Shown: piece after piece, positions 1 to 7,667 of the stretch
Position numbering within the stretch: position 1 is the first letter of the stretch
Layout: every line of letters begins with the position of its first letter
Assembly: GCA_016930935.1 (NCBI GenBank)
Contig: JAFGFT010000049.1
Location: 66,184-113,448, forward strand
DNA from: Dehalococcoidia bacterium
Lineage (GTDB): Bacteria; Chloroflexota; Dehalococcoidia; GIF9; AB-539-J10
Direction: 5' to 3'
DNA length: 47,265 nt
Made by a program: the position numbers and the translations under genes
The notes under the pieces: generated by a model
What the model was told of the DNA's origin: nothing
Seen by the model: only the letters and a program-made list of their open reading frames with translations
Databases searched by the model: none

Positions 1-78
1 GAAGACGACGAAGCCTGCACCCGCGGCGGCGAATACCACCATCAGGATGTACACTCCTACCTCAAGTAAGAAATTCAT
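1..78 (-). CDS. Small membrane protein, N-terminus only (cut by window edge)
   Basis: Reading leftward after arlJ there is an ATG at 78 followed by 26 open codons to the window edge. The peptide begins MNFLLEVGVYILMVVF and continues with an Ala/Gly-rich hydrophobic run, so it starts with a membrane segment. An AGGAG ribosome binding site at 85-89 lies 6 nt before the ATG; another ATG at 81 is only 3 nt from it. The start lies 9 nt after the arlJ stop, so the gene is probably the next in the archaellum operon. The function is not recognisable from 26 residues. A prepilin peptidase or a further platform protein are possibilities only. Confidence 0.55.
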   Translation of the reverse strand, partial: MNFLLEVGVYILMVVFAAAGAGFVVF

Positions 79-87
79 CATGTGCTC

Positions 88-1593
88 CTATGCCATCTCC
101 GGGAGACTGCTGAATACCGAATCCGACAGCTGTGGCACCAACACCAGGCAAAGGCCCGCAAGTCCTAGCAGAACTGCCACGTAAAAGACAAGCTTGTATT
201 CATGCCCGCCCTCTACCGTCTTGATTGCAAAAGCATTGCCGCCTACCTGCACGAGGATTATTGTGATAATCATCATTCGCAGCAGCTCTATCTGCGCGCC
301 CGCATTGAAGATTCCGAACGAAGGCATGCGTCCCATGACTTCACTGCCTTCGACATTGATGCCTTCTATGGCAGTAGAGAAGGCCATCATGATTTCGTAA
401 ATCATGACGAGCAGTCCACATATGGCCGTGTGCATCGCAACACACAGCCATGTAAAACTGCCTGCCACGAGACTTCGCTTTCCCCTGAGGATCGACATCT
501 TCGCAGCGAAATCGGAAGATGCTCTTCCGATATCGTTGGGACTACCACCAAACCGTACGCCGTCCCAGAACATGTGCGTGCTTCGCTTGACGAGTTCGCT
601 GCCGTTTTCTGCGATGAATCGCCACCAGCACAGGTCCGGCTTGACGCCGGCTCCCAGGGCTCCCTGGAGGCGATTAACCGAAGCTTGCAGCGAGCCAACG
701 AATCGCATGTCCAGTCGAGACATGCCCTCCGTCACATTGGTACCAATTGCCGAAGTGACGCTCCCCAGGGCACGAAGGAATGTGGGGATGTCAGTGTCGC
801 GCTTGTCAATGTTCCTATCGTCCCGAAGGATCACGACACCGGGAGGGAGTAGTAGTGCTGACCCCGCAATCATTATCCATCCCAGGTCTATCTTGGCCGC
901 TGCCATGATTACGCAGGCAGCAACCGCCGCGGGGACGCACAACCGGAACAAGGCTGCGGCGAATACTTGCTCTTTCGATTTCTCACTGAGATCGTGCGTC
1001 TTGACTTCGCGCGGAGCGGATGTGTACAGGAGCCAGGGGCCGGCTCCCGAGATGCATACGCAGAGGGCGCTCAAGGTCATGATGAAGCTCGGGCTGATGG
1101 GGTATATGAGCATCGACACGATTCCGACCGTGACGATTATCGCGCTGGAGAGAATGAGAGACGTGTAGGCTTCTGACCACTTTCTGAGAGAGTCGATCTT
1201 GCGCTCGTACTCATCGGAATAGTGCTCTCCCATCACTGCTGCTTCCCTCTGCAGGAAAGCGGACTCAGATTCACCCGATGTGAGGGAACCTGAAAGTCGA
1301 AGCAGCAATGCCTTGGGGTCTGGCTCTTTTGTACCGTCTCCCACAACCCTGCAGGCTTCTGCATAGTTGTAGTTCAACTTGCGTGCCATGAACTGTACAC
1401 GGCGGAAATAGACCGATGTACAGTACGGCAAGCGCGCAGAATACTCGAATACCTTGTTGCGCGGCATTCCTGCCGTGGCGATGCCAGCCATATAGGCGAC
1501 CTGGGAATACAGGTCCATGGCTACAAACTCGCTGCTGGGCTGTTTAGAAGAGCCCTTGCTTTTGGGCTTTCGCCAGAACGCCAAGAAGTTCAT
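88..1593 (-). CDS. arlJ: Archaellum membrane platform protein ArlJ (FlaJ)
   Basis: ArlJ is the polytopic inner-membrane platform of the archaellum motor. It is related to type II secretion and type IV pilus GspF/PilC/TadB-TadC proteins and couples the ArlI ATPase to filament assembly and rotation. This product is about 501 aa with hydrophobic clusters near residues 165-195, 230-255, 380-405, 440-465 and the C-terminus, separated by two cytosolic basic domains, the usual ArlJ layout. The first possible start (1707) lies deep inside arlI. The ATG at 1593 is preferred: it follows a GGGGG-type site and gives the N-terminus MNFLAFWRKPKSK. It still overlaps the end of arlI by 50 nt, suggesting translational coupling. 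Identification rests on architecture and on position directly after arlI; the sequence itself is diverged. Confidence 0.85.
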   Translation of the reverse strand: MNFLAFWRKPKSKGSSKQPSSEFVAMDLYSQVAYMAGIATAGMPRNKVFEYSARLPYCTSVYFRRVQFMARKLNYNYAEACRVVGDGTKEPDPKALLLRLSGSLTSGESESAFLQREAAVMGEHYSDEYERKIDSLRKWSEAYTSLILSSAIIVTVGIVSMLIYPISPSFIMTLSALCVCISGAGPWLLYTSAPREVKTHDLSEKSKEQVFAAALFRLCVPAAVAACVIMAAAKIDLGWIMIAGSALLLPPGVVILRDDRNIDKRDTDIPTFLRALGSVTSAIGTNVTEGMSRLDMRFVGSLQASVNRLQGALGAGVKPDLCWWRFIAENGSELVKRSTHMFWDGVRFGGSPNDIGRASSDFAAKMSILRGKRSLVAGSFTWLCVAMHTAICGLLVMIYEIMMAFSTAIEGINVEGSEVMGRMPSFGIFNAGAQIELLRMMIITIILVQVGGNAFAIKTVEGGHEYKLVFYVAVLLGLAGLCLVLVPQLSDSVFSSLPEMA

Positions 1594-3277
1594 AGAAGCC
1601 TGTGACCCCCTGTTGCTTGTGTAGTGTTTCAAGTATCTTTGCGCGACGTTCGACCTCGCCGTAAATCTTCTTCCGTTGATGCGTGGGAATACCCCGCTTC
1701 GAGGCAATCTTGTCTTCGAGCAGATAACTGCTCAGGTTGCCGGTGAATTCGAATACATCCTTGCCCGGGTCCCAGCGAAACACTTCCACGAATGAGAACG
1801 ACTGTGACTGGGCGTCATAGCCAACAATCTCATCGATGCTGATAGCCCTCCTTCCCATCTTCCCGTTGGGCAAGCGCACCGCGCTCTGGATGACAACCAG
1901 GTTGAGATTATCGACGTAGTTCTTCGGTACGCTGATTGGACTGCCCGTGAGTCTTTGAATCAGCTTCTCCACCGAGGCGGCGTGGAACGTGGCCATGACT
2001 GAGTGGCCCGTCTGCATCGCCTGGAACGCGATGGCGCCCTCTGCACCTCGAATCTCGCCGACCATTATCATATTGGGTCGTTGACGAAGGGCGGCTTTGA
2101 GTAGGTCGAACATCGTCACGCCGGCCTCGTCCGTTTCCTTGCCCGTCGAAATGACCTCACGTATCCAGTTCTTATGAGGCACCTGCAGTTCCGGTGTGTC
2201 CTCAATGGTCACGATTTTCGCGTTGGGATGAATGAAGGTGGTGATTGCGTTCAACAGTGTCGTCTTCCCCGACGCTGTCTCCCCGCTCACAAAGCAATTC
2301 ATGCCCTCGCCGATGGTGAGCGACAGATACGCCGCCATCCGGTAGTCCAGGCTCCCGAATTCGATGAGCTCCATTATCGACAGTGGAGTCTCGTTGAACT
2401 TACGAATTGTGAAGTTTGAGCCTCTCTTCGATACGGCCGTCCCGAATACGATATTGATACGAGAGCCGTCCGGCAGCGTCGCATCAGCAACGGGAGTGTG
2501 AAAACTCACCGGCTTCTTGACGCGCTCGGACAGCCGCAGGACGAAGTCATCCAGTTCTTCATGGTCCTCAAACGCCACGCCTGTTCTGAGACTCTTGAAA
2601 ATCTTGTGTTCGATGAACATCTGGCCCAGTCCGCTGCAACTGATGTCCTCAATATAGGAGTCGCTGATCATCGGCTGAAGCACTCCGAGTCCAATCTTGT
2701 CCCGTACCATCATGTAGCGGATGCCGGCGAATTCGGCCGGACTTATCTGCAATGTGCCGTTTCCGTTCCCGTTTCCCTTGCCCCCTTTTCCATTGCGACC
2801 GTTCGTTCCCGCTGAGGCGCCATCACTGCCACATATCTTTCCTACACACTCGAGCAGTAGCCTCTGCTTCTCTTCGTCCTCCTCAATGTCCTGGAACAGC
2901 TCCGAGTAGTTCAGCAGTCTCTTCTCTATGTCCAGCATCAGGGCATCGAGGTTCCGCCCGAAGGTTGGCTCGATTGCGATGTAGCAGTTGCGGTCTCCCT
3001 CAAATGGGTAGATGTGCACGAAGACTCTTTTGCCTGCGGGGTAGATGATGTTGATGTTGTCCCTGTCGCCGAGTTTCTTGTTTGGTTTCGGGTGATACTC
3101 GGGCATGCCAATTTCATCTGTTGGCAGCAGGGATATGTAGTCCAGCAGATACAGGTTCTTCTTCACCGTTTCCCGCAGGTTTTCGGGAAGCTTTGCCATG
3201 CAACGCTTCCTCAGGATTTCCTTCTTCTGCGGTGTCAGTTTTGCTGGCACATTGAAGGGTAGTAGCAGTCTTGGCAT
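1544..3277 (-). CDS. arlI: Archaellum assembly/rotation ATPase ArlI (FlaI)
   Basis: ArlI is the hexameric type II/IV secretion-superfamily ATPase that powers archaellin assembly and archaellum rotation. The 577-aa product has a Walker A motif GETASGKT near residues 332-339, an aspartate box around IVTIEDTPEL, a Walker B region MIMVGEIRGAEG near 403-414 and a histidine box GHSVMATFHAAS near 424-435. The N-terminal domain (about residues 1-150) is joined to the rest by an odd Gly/Asn-rich stretch near 158-175 (NGRNGKGGKGNGNGNG). Start ATG at 3277 has an AAAGGA site 7 nt upstream. It begins 13 nt after the arlH stop. TadA/VirB11-type ATPases share the fold, but adjacency to arlH, arlJ and archaellins decides the assignment. 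Confidence 0.93.
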   Translation of the reverse strand: MPRLLLPFNVPAKLTPQKKEILRKRCMAKLPENLRETVKKNLYLLDYISLLPTDEIGMPEYHPKPNKKLGDRDNINIIYPAGKRVFVHIYPFEGDRNCYIAIEPTFGRNLDALMLDIEKRLLNYSELFQDIEEDEEKQRLLLECVGKICGSDGASAGTNGRNGKGGKGNGNGNGTLQISPAEFAGIRYMMVRDKIGLGVLQPMISDSYIEDISCSGLGQMFIEHKIFKSLRTGVAFEDHEELDDFVLRLSERVKKPVSFHTPVADATLPDGSRINIVFGTAVSKRGSNFTIRKFNETPLSIMELIEFGSLDYRMAAYLSLTIGEGMNCFVSGETASGKTTLLNAITTFIHPNAKIVTIEDTPELQVPHKNWIREVISTGKETDEAGVTMFDLLKAALRQRPNMIMVGEIRGAEGAIAFQAMQTGHSVMATFHAASVEKLIQRLTGSPISVPKNYVDNLNLVVIQSAVRLPNGKMGRRAISIDEIVGYDAQSQSFSFVEVFRWDPGKDVFEFTGNLSSYLLEDKIASKRGIPTHQRKKIYGEVERRAKILETLHKQQGVTGFYELLGVLAKAQKQGLF

Positions 3278-3289
3278 ATATGTTCCTTT

Positions 3290-4006
3290 CTAGGCCTTTG
3301 CCTTGCCCAGCGGCATAATTCTCATTCCTATTCCTGGAACGACGTCGAAACTGATCGATGTTCCCGTTTGCTGGTCGGCCCCACGGACTTTGGCGACATC
3401 GAGGACTTTGACCAACTTGTCGCCTATCTCCTCAATATGCAGCTTGAAGTGCGCATCGCAGACCGACCTCAGTCGAATCAGAAGGTCCTCGGCGAACGCG
3501 TAGCTGTGTGCGATATTCAGTATCGTCTTGCCCTTGTCGCAGCGCTTCTTGCACTGGTCGAAGTAGCGCAAGACGGATTCGAGGTCGTTGTGGACGATGA
3601 CAGGGGTGAGTGAATCGATGACGATTACGTCATAGTCAGGATAGGCGTCAATAACGCGGAGGACTGTCTCAAACGTGCTCCGCTTCTCGGCGCGAGCTGA
3701 CTCGACGGAGAAGACCTTTATCCATCCAAGGATCAGTTGGTCCAGGATGCCGAGTCCGAGGCTCTGCATCTGGTTGTTGAAGCTTCGTACTGTGTTCTCG
3801 GTGCTCACAAGTACGACGCGGTGTCCTGCAATCAGTGAACCCCACATCAACTGTTGGGCAAGGACGGATTTCCCGGCGTCGGACTGACCCTCGATGAGCG
3901 TGAGTGAGCCGCTGGGTATGCCCCCGCCAAGTTTGCGGTCAATCTCGGGATGCCCCGAGGAGATGACCTCTGATACGACTGTCTCTGCCCCCGGCTGTAT
4001 CTTCAC
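3290..4006 (-). CDS. arlH: KaiC/RecA-like archaellum ATPase ArlH (FlaH)
   Basis: ArlH is a RecA/KaiC-fold protein that sits under ArlI in the archaellum motor. It binds ATP and is thought to regulate motor assembly and switching. The 238-aa product has a Walker A motif GQSDAGKS (residues 40-47) and a Walker B strand DVIVIDS ending at Asp131-Ser132, with the GGGIPSGSLTLIEG lead-in typical of KaiC-like proteins. The start is GTG at 4006, which overlaps the stop of the preceding gene by one base (TAGTG); a GGGGGAA stretch upstream can serve as ribosome binding site. Length and position, immediately before arlI, match archaeal ArlH. Confidence 0.92.
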   Translation of the reverse strand: MKIQPGAETVVSEVISSGHPEIDRKLGGGIPSGSLTLIEGQSDAGKSVLAQQLMWGSLIAGHRVVLVSTENTVRSFNNQMQSLGLGILDQLILGWIKVFSVESARAEKRSTFETVLRVIDAYPDYDVIVIDSLTPVIVHNDLESVLRYFDQCKKRCDKGKTILNIAHSYAFAEDLLIRLRSVCDAHFKLHIEEIGDKLVKVLDVAKVRGADQQTGTSISFDVVPGIGMRIMPLGKAKA

Positions 4007-4524
4007 TAGTCATTTCCCCCAAACACGAGTTGTGCCGAGACACCGGTGTTGGTGGCCACGGTTGCCAGGTTGGTGGTATCCGACCCTATCGCCGGTGAAA
4101 GCGTGATATCAATCACTGCGGTTTCGCCGGGATTGAGTATCCCAGGCTCAATGGACTCGCTCTGAAGACCGAAGTAGATTCCCTCAATGGTCCACTGGTT
4201 CACTTCTCCGGCGGATTCGCTGTAGGGAAGCCATACAACCCTGTCTTCTTCATTGACGTCGTGATACTGGATGATGACGTCCCAGTCCTCGAATCGATAC
4301 AGGGGAATGCCTCCATTGTTCGTAATCCGAACCGAGACTTCAGCACCGTCTACATGGGCCTCGTCACAGTGGATGGATGTTCGTCCCCTGTCACAGGCCT
4401 GGTCCTGCACCTCTTTGGAAGAGTCGGCAAGCATGTCGAAGGCAGATACCGAACTCGACACGAGGCCGAGAGCAGAGACCATTACGACGGTCACCAGAAT
4501 CAAAGTCACAAGTGCATTACCCAT
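4006..4524 (-). CDS. arlF: Archaellum stator-type protein, ArlF-like
   Basis: ArlF and ArlG are single-pass proteins with a beta-sandwich outside the membrane; they anchor the archaellum to the envelope as a stator. This 172-aa product has an archaellin-like N-terminal helix (residues 3-28) and then a beta-rich domain with ITNNGGIPLYRFEDWDVII and a late NPGETAVIDITLSP strand. That pattern is what I remember for ArlF. It sits directly before arlH and 2 nt after the preceding gene. By archaeal gene order alone this slot would more often be arlG, so the F/G label is tentative while family membership is firmer. Confidence 0.7.
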   Translation of the reverse strand: MGNALVTLILVTVVMVSALGLVSSSVSAFDMLADSSKEVQDQACDRGRTSIHCDEAHVDGAEVSVRITNNGGIPLYRFEDWDVIIQYHDVNEEDRVVWLPYSESAGEVNQWTIEGIYFGLQSESIEPGILNPGETAVIDITLSPAIGSDTTNLATVATNTGVSAQLVFGGND

Positions 4525-4526
4525 TT

Positions 4527-4982
4527 CTACACACCAAATACATGTTCGTCAGATATGCCATTCGGCAATACCAACTTCATTACATAGTTGCCAGACGGAG
4601 CTGCTGCCAGGTGGATTGTCAGCTTCAGAGTTGCCATCGGCATCCACTCCGTGTTGTTTTCTATCTGATATTCCCAGTAGGGAGAGCCGGAGCCATAGCT
4701 GATGCGGGTCTGCGCACCAGGTGCTCCGAAGAACAGGTCGCTCTGTTCAATGGCCTGAACCTGAGTGGTTCCGATGTTCTTGATCCATACGTGCACATCG
4801 TTTCCCACGGGTGCAGTCTGAATAATCTCAATCTGCGTCTGCAGCCGTTCATCTGCCTTGCCCGCAATTGATACCATCGCCGCCGTGCTTCTATTCACGG
4901 CGGGATACACCGTGTTGATAACCATCACGGTGCATACGATTCCTGCGATTAGCAGGAGTATTGTCGTTATTGCTTTGTCCAT
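4527..4982 (-). CDS. arlG: Archaellum stator-type protein, ArlG-like
   Basis: This 151-aa protein has one N-terminal hydrophobic helix (residues 4-28, ending at VYPAVNRS) without a cleavable signal, then a polar stretch ADERLQTQIEII and a beta-sandwich with VWIKNIGTTQVQ and a C-terminal VLPNGISDEHVF strand. These blocks resemble what I remember of euryarchaeal ArlG proteins, which pair with ArlF as the stator complex at the filament base. Start ATG at 4982 overlaps the end of the upstream gene by 16 nt, and the stop lies 2 nt before the next ATG, so it is embedded in a translationally coupled run. The distinction between ArlF and ArlG is uncertain without structure-level comparison. Confidence 0.7.
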   Translation of the reverse strand: MDKAITTILLLIAGIVCTVMVINTVYPAVNRSTAAMVSIAGKADERLQTQIEIIQTAPVGNDVHVWIKNIGTTQVQAIEQSDLFFGAPGAQTRISYGSGSPYWEYQIENNTEWMPMATLKLTIHLAAAPSGNYVMKLVLPNGISDEHVFGV

Positions 4983-5671
4983 CCGGATGCCTCGTCACTG
5001 TTCAGTATGGAGAGAAGGGACATCTCGGCTCTGCCGCTCTTGCCAAGCAGGCCTTCCAGTTGGCTCAGCACGGTCAGATAGTCCTTTGCCTTGAGTTGGC
5101 GCTCCGGCTCACTGTCAGGAGACAACTCTACAAATCGGACCAGGAAGTCCTTCATTCCTCCGGGTAGACGCCCGATGGAATGCAGTCCCTCGACTATTGC
5201 CTCGGCCCGGTGTTTTCCGATTCTCTGGATGGTCTTGTCCACCCACTCTGTAAGGCCTGCGATGACGGCAAGGTCAAGGCCGTCTCCGCTGTATTCTCCT
5301 TCGTAGAGGGAGGAGCCTTTGCCCCTGGCAGGTGAGGCGGTAAGCGCTGGAATGGTCTCAGTCATTACTGCAGACTTCTTGCCATTACCATTGCCATTTG
5401 ATGGCGGTTCGTCTGCTTGAACTGATTCCTCGACCGGTCTTCTGGGAGTGGTGTCGCGCTCGATAACTGATTCGCGGACAACCACGGTGGGGGTGACTGG
5501 CTCATCGCCGTTGTTGCCGCCCCCGCCGTGCCCGGAATCTCGGCCCGGGCTAGAGAACGGGTTCTGATTGTTAAGGTACTGTTCCCTGATATCCATGAGG
5601 ACGGACTTCAGTTCCGCCTTGAGAACTTTTACCTCGTCTTCGAGAACCTTTACTCTTTGATTTACGTCCAT
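4967..5671 (-). CDS. Archaellum cytosolic ring protein, ArlC/D/E-type
   Basis: In archaea ArlC, ArlD and ArlE (or fusions of them) form the cytosolic part of the motor and link it to chemotaxis switching through CheF. This product is about 234 aa. It begins with a heptad-like coiled coil (MDVNQRVKVLEDEVKVLKAE, residues 1-30), followed by a Gly/Pro/Asn-rich, charged linker (about 37-115) and a helical C-terminal domain around LAVIAGLTEWVDKTIQRIG and the following 80 residues. That domain resembles the ArlD/E domain (a segment with tryptophan, then Gly and Arg, then YxxIG-like). ATG 5671 is chosen because GGGAG lies 7 nt upstream; an in-frame GTG at 5695 lacks this. It lies between archaellins and ArlF/G, where arlCDE is expected. 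Only one such gene is present. Confidence 0.7.
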   Translation of the reverse strand: MDVNQRVKVLEDEVKVLKAELKSVLMDIREQYLNNQNPFSSPGRDSGHGGGGNNGDEPVTPTVVVRESVIERDTTPRRPVEESVQADEPPSNGNGNGKKSAVMTETIPALTASPARGKGSSLYEGEYSGDGLDLAVIAGLTEWVDKTIQRIGKHRAEAIVEGLHSIGRLPGGMKDFLVRFVELSPDSEPERQLKAKDYLTVLSQLEGLLGKSGRAEMSLLSILNSDEASGWTKQ

Positions 5672-5773
5672 CGAATGCTCCCGCCGGTCTGGCACAGCGC
5701 CCTGCTCGTATCTTCCACAGAGCGCTGTGCCTTCTTAATTGCATCACAAACTCAGTTTTCTACCTCATCTCTG

Positions 5774-6361
5774 TTACTTGAGATCCATGACTGTGTCGAT
5801 CTCAGCAGGGGTTCTGCGGTTCACGACAATGGTCGCACCATGTGGCGGCTTGATCTCGAGCGTGAATACGGTGTTGACAGTGAGATCGGTGGTCAGGCCA
5901 GTCAGGTCAACTGTAACCAGGAACTGTTCGCCAATCTCCAGCAGGTTGTCTGTGTCGGCTTCAGCGAGCTGGGTAATGGACCAGCCTGTCAACTCACTGA
6001 CGTACTGGTTCTCGTCAGAGTAGGAGATGACCGTTACGTTGTTGGCGTCACCCTCCGGGCTCAGGTCGATTGGATACTCACCGATGGCATTGGCCACGAC
6101 GAACTCAACGCTCGTCACTACGTCTGTGGCGGGATCGCCGTTGGCAATCAGATTGCCCTTGAGTTCCATGGAACTCTTGGCCTCTTCCATGCCCTGGTAG
6201 ACAGTGCCCTTTGCCTTGTCAGCTGAGAAGATGCCGGCAGAAAGAACGGCGTAACCGAACACTGCCGCAACCGTCACGAAGGCGATGAGGATGATGGCGG
6301 TTTCAAGGCCGGTCATGCCCTCCTCTCGACGGTATGCTTTCCCGAGTAGCTTCTTGATCAT
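5774..6361 (-). CDS. arlB: Archaellin (archaeal-type flagellin), third copy in operon
   Basis: This is a filament subunit of 195 aa. It has a class III (type IV pilin-like) signal peptide: the basic leader MIKKLLGKAYRREEG with predicted cleavage after Gly15, then MTGLETAIILIAFVTVAAV, the hydrophobic assembly helix typical of archaellins. The rest is a beta-rich head domain ending in PPHGATIVVNRRTPAEID. It is the most diverged of the three copies in the head domain. A GGAGG site lies 9 nt before the ATG at 6361. It is the last archaellin before the arlCDE-type gene, separated from it by about 100 nt. Export would need an ArlK-like or PilD-like prepilin peptidase, which is not seen in this window. 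Confidence 0.93.
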   Translation of the reverse strand: MIKKLLGKAYRREEGMTGLETAIILIAFVTVAAVFGYAVLSAGIFSADKAKGTVYQGMEEAKSSMELKGNLIANGDPATDVVTSVEFVVANAIGEYPIDLSPEGDANNVTVISYSDENQYVSELTGWSITQLAEADTDNLLEIGEQFLVTVDLTGLTTDLTVNTVFTLEIKPPHGATIVVNRRTPAEIDTVMDLK

Positions 6362-6397
6362 TCTTGCATTCCTCCTTCTGTCAGTATTTCTTGGTTT

Positions 6398-7024
6398 CTA
6401 TTTCAGGTCCATTACGGAATCGAGCTCGGCCGGGGTTCTGCGAGAAACGACGATGGTTGCGCCATGAGGCGGCTTCAACTCGAGCGTGAAATTGGTGTTG
6501 ACATCCAGTGCGGTGGCCAGGTGAGAGGCGACAATCGGGGGGCCCACCTCTGCAGTCTTGTTCACGTAGACGGTCACCAGGAACTGCTCACCAATCTCCA
6601 ACAGGTTGTCGGCATCGGCTCCTGCAAGCGGTGTGATGCTCCAGCCCTCCAGTTCTTCTTCGTACTGGTTCTCATCGGTGTAGGAGATGATTGTGCAGTT
6701 GTTGCCGCTGACGTCTCCCTGCGGCGTAAGGTCAATGGGATACTCGCCGATAGCGTTGGCGACGACGAACTCAATGGTTCGGACTTCGACGCCGGCTGCG
6801 CTGGTCGCTATGACGCCTCCCTTTACTTCCATCGAACTCTTGGCTTCTTCCATGCCCTGGTAGATAGTCCCCTTGGCCTTGTCAGCCGAGAAGATGCCTG
6901 CTGAGAGGACTGCATAGCCGAACACTGCCGCCACGGTCACGAATGCAATCAGGATGATGGCGGTTTCGAGACCGGTCATGCCGTCTTCTCGGCGGTACGC
7001 TTTTCCGAGTAGCTTTCTAATCAT
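6398..7024 (-). CDS. arlB: Archaellin (archaeal-type flagellin), second copy in operon
   Basis: This 208-aa archaellin has the same leader as its neighbour (MIRKLLGKAYRREDG, cleavage after Gly15) and an almost identical assembly helix and neck through about residue 65 (KGTIYQGMEEAKSSMEVKGG). The head domain differs by a short insertion near residues 160-175 (NKTAEVGPPIVASHLATALD). An AGGAG site lies 9 nt before ATG 7024, and the next archaellin starts 36 nt downstream. Strong conservation of the N-terminal third with a variable head fits filament subunits that must co-polymerise. It could be a major, minor or hook-like subunit; sequence alone does not decide. Confidence 0.93.
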   Translation of the reverse strand: MIRKLLGKAYRREDGMTGLETAIILIAFVTVAAVFGYAVLSAGIFSADKAKGTIYQGMEEAKSSMEVKGGVIATSAAGVEVRTIEFVVANAIGEYPIDLTPQGDVSGNNCTIISYTDENQYEEELEGWSITPLAGADADNLLEIGEQFLVTVYVNKTAEVGPPIVASHLATALDVNTNFTLELKPPHGATIVVSRRTPAELDSVMDLK

Positions 7025-7061
7025 TTGTCCGTACTCCTTTTAATACTGTGTTCTGGCAGTC

Positions 7062-7667
7062 CTATTTCAGGTCCATCACGGAATCTAGTTCGGCCGGGGT
7101 CCTGCGTGACACAACGATGGTTGCGCCATGAGGCGGCTTGATTTCGAGCGTGAAAACGGTGTTGACGTCGAGCGCGGTCGTCAGAACATCGGTTGAGTCG
7201 ACGGGTACCGTCACCAGGAACTGCTCGCCGATCTCCAGAAGGTTGTCTGTGTCAGCCCCCGCCAGTTGGGTGATGGTCCATCCTTCGACCTCTTCGACGT
7301 ACTGATTCTCATCGGTGTAGGAGATGACCGTGCAGTTGTTGCCGCTGACGTCTCCCTGGGGAGTGAGGTCTATCGGGTATTCGCCGATAGCATTGGAAAC
7401 CACGAACTGAACGTTGGTAACTTCGGTGCCGGCAGCGCTGGTGGCTATAACGCCGCCCTTTACCTCCATCGAGCTCTTGGCCTCCTCCATACCCTGGTAG
7501 ATGGTTCCCTTGGCCTTGTCAGCCGAGAAGATGCCTGCGGAGAGGACGGCATAGCCGAACACAGCCGCCACTGTCACAAATGCGATCAGAATTATGGCGG
7601 TCTCAAGGCCGGTCATGCCCTCTTCCCTGTGGTGCAGGCGGGCAAGTGCTTTATTCAGTGCTTTCAT
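7062..7667 (-). CDS. arlB: Archaellin (archaeal-type flagellin), first gene of operon
   Basis: This is the promoter-proximal archaellin, about 201 aa. The preferred start is ATG 7667, with GGAGG 10 nt upstream; the open frame extends to 7733 but without a site. The leader MKALNKALARLHHREEG differs from the other two, with predicted cleavage after Gly17, yet the mature N-terminus MTGLETAIILIAFVTVAAV is identical. The head domain is closest to the second copy (shared TSAAG and TPQGDVSGNNC segments). It is preceded by a 700-nt intergenic region with clustered palindromes, so operon transcription probably starts there. Confidence 0.93.
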   Translation of the reverse strand: MKALNKALARLHHREEGMTGLETAIILIAFVTVAAVFGYAVLSAGIFSADKAKGTIYQGMEEAKSSMEVKGGVIATSAAGTEVTNVQFVVSNAIGEYPIDLTPQGDVSGNNCTVISYTDENQYVEEVEGWTITQLAGADTDNLLEIGEQFLVTVPVDSTDVLTTALDVNTVFTLEIKPPHGATIVVSRRTPAELDSVMDLK

